From NCBI GenBank assembly GCA_002298335.1, contig DBNK01000004.1, positions 142,108 to 151,419 on the forward strand: 9,312 bases of DNA. The letters are read 5' to 3'. The notes under the pieces were generated by a model. The model searched no databases and was not told where the DNA came from. It saw nothing but the letters and a program-made list of their open reading frames with translations. Both the position numbers and the translations under genes were made by a program. Shown here piece after piece: positions 6,297-9,312 of the stretch (position 1 is its first letter; each line of letters opens with the position of its first letter). The DNA comes from Thalassolituus sp. UBA674 (GTDB lineage: Bacteria; Pseudomonadota; Gammaproteobacteria; Pseudomonadales; Oceanobacteraceae).

Positions 6297-7109
6297 TCAG
6301 CGTCCGGATTCCTGCCGTTTGGCGTCGTTCCAGGCGTCGTTTAAGTCATCAGGACTCATGGATGACCAACCACCGTTTTTCTCAGCACAGAGTTCAACGT
6401 GACGGAAGCGCCGATAAAAGCGGTCGTTAGTACCACGCAAAGCCGATTCCGGATTAATTTTTTTATGTCGTGCCAGATTAATCACGGCAAATAAGAGATC
6501 GCCGATTTCAGCCTCCAGTGCCTCATCATCAGCAGAGGTTATTTCGGCTTCGACTTCCGCCAGCTCTTCATGGATTTTGGCGAGAACCCCCTGAACATCC
6601 GGCCAATCAAAGCCTGCGGACGCCGCTTTCTTCTGCAATTTAAAGGCACGGGTCAGAGCCGGAAAAGCAACCGGAACATCATCCAGCAGTGCGGCAGCCG
6701 GAGCGTCCTTTTTTTCCTGCTGTTTTATTTCTTCCCAACGGCGGTTAATGTCGTCCATATCCGGCTCTTCGCCCGGGGAACGTTGTGACGCCAGTGTGCC
6801 CTGCGGGAAAACATGAGGGTGGCGGCGGATGAGTTTTTCCACCAGCTGATGGGTGATGGTCTGAAAATCAAAATGGTTTTTTTCTTCGCCCAGGCGAGCG
6901 TAAAAAATCACCTGAAACAGAAGGTCGCCCAATTCCTCCTGCACATGCGGCCAGTCAGAATTGGCGATGGCATCCGCGACTTCGTAAGTCTCTTCAATGG
7001 TGTGCGGTACGATCGAAGCGAAATCCTGTTTCAGATCCCACGGGCAACCGGTTTCCGGATCGCGCAGGCGCGCCATGACCGTCAGCAGATCTTCCAGCGA
7101 ATAATTCAA
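6297..7109 (-). CDS. mazG: Nucleoside triphosphate pyrophosphohydrolase MazG
   Basis: MazG hydrolyses NTPs and dNTPs to NMP and pyrophosphate. It is credited with house-cleaning of abnormal nucleotides and, in E. coli, with lowering (p)ppGpp after starvation. From the start chosen here it has 270 residues (E. coli 263) and the tandem two-domain form. Domain 1 (about 5-110) carries EETYE at 39-43 and EELGD at 58-62. Domain 2 (about 150-260) carries EELAE at 181-185 and EIGD at 201-204, the acidic Mg-binding sets. I start it at TTG 7109: a perfect GGAGGA (7115-7120) lies five to six bases upstream, and MNYSLEDLLTVMARLRDP lines up with the E. coli N-terminus. GTG codons at 7130 and 7124 lack such a site. 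Only one base separates this start from the relA stop, so the pair should be translationally coupled. Confidence 0.96.
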   Translation of the reverse strand: MNYSLEDLLTVMARLRDPETGCPWDLKQDFASIVPHTIEETYEVADAIANSDWPHVQEELGDLLFQVIFYARLGEEKNHFDFQTITHQLVEKLIRRHPHVFPQGTLASQRSPGEEPDMDDINRRWEEIKQQEKKDAPAAALLDDVPVAFPALTRAFKLQKKAASAGFDWPDVQGVLAKIHEELAEVEAEITSADDEALEAEIGDLLFAVINLARHKKINPESALRGTNDRFYRRFRHVELCAEKNGGWSSMSPDDLNDAWNDAKRQESGR

Positions 7110-7110
7110 C

Positions 7111-9312
7111 TTATCCTCCGGCACGGACACGGCGTGTGCGGGTCACGTTCGGCAGCTGTTCGATTTTGCTCATCACCCGCGCCAGACGTTCGAGGCTGTC
7201 GACTTCCACCGTCAGATTCATACTTGCGGTATTCTCACCCTGATTCGACAGCGTGTTGACGGCCAGTACGTTGACCTTTTCATTCGCCAGTAAGGCACTG
7301 ACGTCACGCAGCAGACCGGTACGGTCGTAAGCATCGATCAGCATCTCCACCGGATAGAGTTTGCCCGGTCGCTGTCCCCAGTTCACCTGCAGTACCCGAC
7401 GTGGTTCAACCACGGCCAGATGCAGCAGATTTTCACAGTCGCTGCGGTGCACGGCGACACCGCGCCCGACGGTCACATAACCACGGATATCATCTCCCGG
7501 AACCGGATGACAGCATTGCGCCATCGTGGTCATCAGGTTGCCCACGCCTTCGATGATAATGTCATCCGGCTCAACCGATGAATTACCAGTATCAGGGCGT
7601 TTCAGCAGCGGCAGTTCCTGCTGCAGCTGGCTGTTGGCATCCGCCTGTTTCAACAGCTGATGGACGATCTGACCGATGCGGATATCACCGGCCCCGACTG
7701 CACCGAACAGGTCTTCCACCGAACGCATATTCAGTTTCAGCGCGACATCGTGCAGCGGCTCATCCCCCAGATCCAGACGGTCAATTTCGCGCAGTACCAG
7801 CTGGCGGCCTTCTTCAATGTTTTTGTCACGGTCCTGAAGTTTGAACCAGTGAACAATCTTGGCCTTGGCACGGGCGGTATGAATATAACCGGCTTCTGCG
7901 TTCAGCCAGTCACGGCTCGGATGTGCATTCGGGTGGGTCAGAATTTCAATCTGCTCCCCGGTTGCGAGCAGATACGTGAGTGGCACTATACGGCCATTCA
8001 CTTTCGCTCCACGGCATTTATGGCCGACTTCGGTATGTACTTTGTAGGCAAAATCCACCGGTGTGGCTTTCGGCGGCAGATCCACCACATGACCTTCGGG
8101 GGTAAAGACATAAATGCGGTCCGGGTCGATATCCGCGCGCAGTTCGCCCATTAATTGCGGCAGGTCACCAATCTCTTCATGCCACTCCAGCACGTTACGT
8201 AGCCAGGAAATTTTCTGCTCGTAACCCTGATCTTTAGCCTTGGTGTCGGTGCCTTTGTACAGCCAGTGTGCACAGACGCCCAGCTCGGCATCTTCATGCA
8301 TCTGCTGAGTGCGGATCTGGACTTCAATCACCTTACCTTCCGGCCCGACGACAGCGGTATGCAGCGAGCGGTAACCGTTTTCTTTCGGGTTGGCGATGTA
8401 GTCATCAAATTCGTTGGGAATATGACGCCACAGGGTATGCACGATACCCAGTGTGGCGTAACAGTCGCGGATATGCGGCACCAGAATACGTACGGCGCGG
8501 ATGTCGTAAATCTGGGAGAAATCCAGTTTCTTGCGGTTCATTTTCCGCCAGATACTGTAGATGTGTTTGGCGCGCCCAAAGACTTCAGCCTCGATACCGA
8601 AATCTTCAATTTCTTTTTTCAGGTAATCAACCACATTCTCGATGTAGTCCTGACGGGCGAGGCGTTTTTCATCCAGCAGGCTGGCGATTTTTTTGTACGC
8701 CACCGGCTGCAGGTAACGGAACGCCAGATCCTCCAGTTCCCATTTGAGGTGACCAATACCGAGACGGTGTGCCAGAGGGGCGTAGATGTTGAAGACTTCT
8801 TCCGCCACTTTACGGCGTTTGTCTTCCGGTGCGTCTTTCATTGCGCGGATGGCAGACGTCCGTTCGGCGAGCTTAATCAGCGCCACACGCACGTCATCAA
8901 TGAGTGAGACCAGCATTTTACGCAGGTTGTCGACCTGAGCTTCGCGCTGGCCGAGCACCACCTGTTTGTCAGAGTTCTGAATGGCGGTTATCGCCGCCAT
9001 TTTCAGAACGCCGTCGATCAGACGTGCCACCTCTTCACCAAACTGACGTTCGACACGGGCAAGGGCTATCCGCCCTTCCCGCACCGCACGGTAAAGAATG
9101 GCCGCAATCACGGAAGCGCTGTCGAGGCGCAGTTCCAGAAGAATCTGCGCCATTTCGATACCCATCTGCACACTGTCGATGGACCAGTAAGTGCGGTTGG
9201 CAATGGCTTCATCAGCCATCTGACTGGCCAGGGTTACGGCTTCCCGGTAATCCTCGGCGTCTTCCAGATCGTACTGGCGGCTGATCTCGGCCAGCCAGCC
9301 ATCCACATCCAG
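7111..9312 (-). CDS. relA: (p)ppGpp synthetase RelA (GTP pyrophosphokinase), N-terminus beyond window
   Basis: RelA binds stalled ribosomes carrying uncharged tRNA and transfers pyrophosphate from ATP to GDP/GTP, starting the stringent response. The frame is open to the window edge, giving 733 visible residues (E. coli 744). Only about 10-20 N-terminal residues seem missing. A GTG at 9306 is in frame but upstream codons stay open, so I do not take it as the start. Numbering from the visible end, the N-terminal region is a pseudo-hydrolase: AAILYRAVREGR stands where Rel/SpoT enzymes have their HD motif. The synthetase includes RAKHIYSIWRKM (247-258), D270, EFDD (301-304, the monofunctional ExDD type) and E330 in EVQIRT. 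TGS (about 399-460), the CC and C of the zinc-finger/conserved-cysteine region (600, 601, 626) and a C-terminal ACT/RRM domain (about 650-731) follow. mazG starts one base downstream; mazEF are absent. Confidence 0.97.
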   Translation of the reverse strand: MDVDGWLAEISRQYDLEDAEDYREAVTLASQMADEAIANRTYWSIDSVQMGIEMAQILLELRLDSASVIAAILYRAVREGRIALARVERQFGEEVARLIDGVLKMAAITAIQNSDKQVVLGQREAQVDNLRKMLVSLIDDVRVALIKLAERTSAIRAMKDAPEDKRRKVAEEVFNIYAPLAHRLGIGHLKWELEDLAFRYLQPVAYKKIASLLDEKRLARQDYIENVVDYLKKEIEDFGIEAEVFGRAKHIYSIWRKMNRKKLDFSQIYDIRAVRILVPHIRDCYATLGIVHTLWRHIPNEFDDYIANPKENGYRSLHTAVVGPEGKVIEVQIRTQQMHEDAELGVCAHWLYKGTDTKAKDQGYEQKISWLRNVLEWHEEIGDLPQLMGELRADIDPDRIYVFTPEGHVVDLPPKATPVDFAYKVHTEVGHKCRGAKVNGRIVPLTYLLATGEQIEILTHPNAHPSRDWLNAEAGYIHTARAKAKIVHWFKLQDRDKNIEEGRQLVLREIDRLDLGDEPLHDVALKLNMRSVEDLFGAVGAGDIRIGQIVHQLLKQADANSQLQQELPLLKRPDTGNSSVEPDDIIIEGVGNLMTTMAQCCHPVPGDDIRGYVTVGRGVAVHRSDCENLLHLAVVEPRRVLQVNWGQRPGKLYPVEMLIDAYDRTGLLRDVSALLANEKVNVLAVNTLSNQGENTASMNLTVEVDSLERLARVMSKIEQLPNVTRTRRVRAGG
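7115..7120 (-). promoter_or_regulatory. Shine-Dalgarno of mazG inside the end of relA
   Basis: GGAGGA on the minus strand encodes the last two glycines of RelA and immediately precedes its TAA stop. It is a full anti-SD match placed for initiation at TTG 7109. This decides the mazG start and ties mazG translation to termination of relA. Confidence 0.75.

Noticed and set aside
9304..9306. GTG as the start of relA
   Set aside because: The frame stays open to the window edge and RelA homologues extend further at the N-terminus, so the gene is cut by the window rather than starting here.

Overview
The window reads as chromosomal housekeeping DNA from a gammaproteobacterium. All seven genes are on the minus strand, so transcription runs from high to low coordinates. 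The RelA has the acidic EFDD motif of the monofunctional beta/gammaproteobacterial enzyme and is followed directly by mazG. Adenylate kinase keeps the zinc-free LID residues seen in E. coli. The order ppc, adk, tsaB resembles, from memory, the arrangement in Pseudomonas. A marine, Oceanospirillales-like relative would fit, but nothing here fixes the genus.

Layout in the direction of transcription: relA (7111-9312, 5' end cut by the window edge) encodes the ribosome-linked (p)ppGpp synthetase. mazG (6297-7109) starts one base after the relA stop, with its Shine-Dalgarno inside the end of relA. A 195-bp gap without a convincing signal leads to ppc (3465-6101), phosphoenolpyruvate carboxylase. 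A 189-bp gap with several inverted repeats leads to adk (2619-3275), which ends at a strong terminator (2577-2600). A roughly 350-bp non-coding, partly AT-rich stretch (2223-2576) precedes an unusual gene (1125-2222) for a lysine/alanine-rich protein with six RGRP AT-hook motifs. That gene ends at another strong terminator (1081-1111). An extended -10 promoter follows, then tsaB (311-1003, tRNA t6A biosynthesis) and uppP (1-295, cut by the window edge), which look translationally coupled.

The conserved genes link stringent response and nucleotide housekeeping (relA, mazG, adk), anaplerosis (ppc), tRNA modification (tsaB) and cell-wall lipid-carrier recycling (uppP). They are neighbours rather than one pathway. 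The most distinctive element is the AT-hook gene, which has its own terminator and sits between adk and tsaB. I see no tRNA, rRNA, CRISPR, insertion sequence, phage gene or obviously new multi-gene system. Two start codons deserve care: mazG probably starts at TTG 7109, and adk at ATG 3275.
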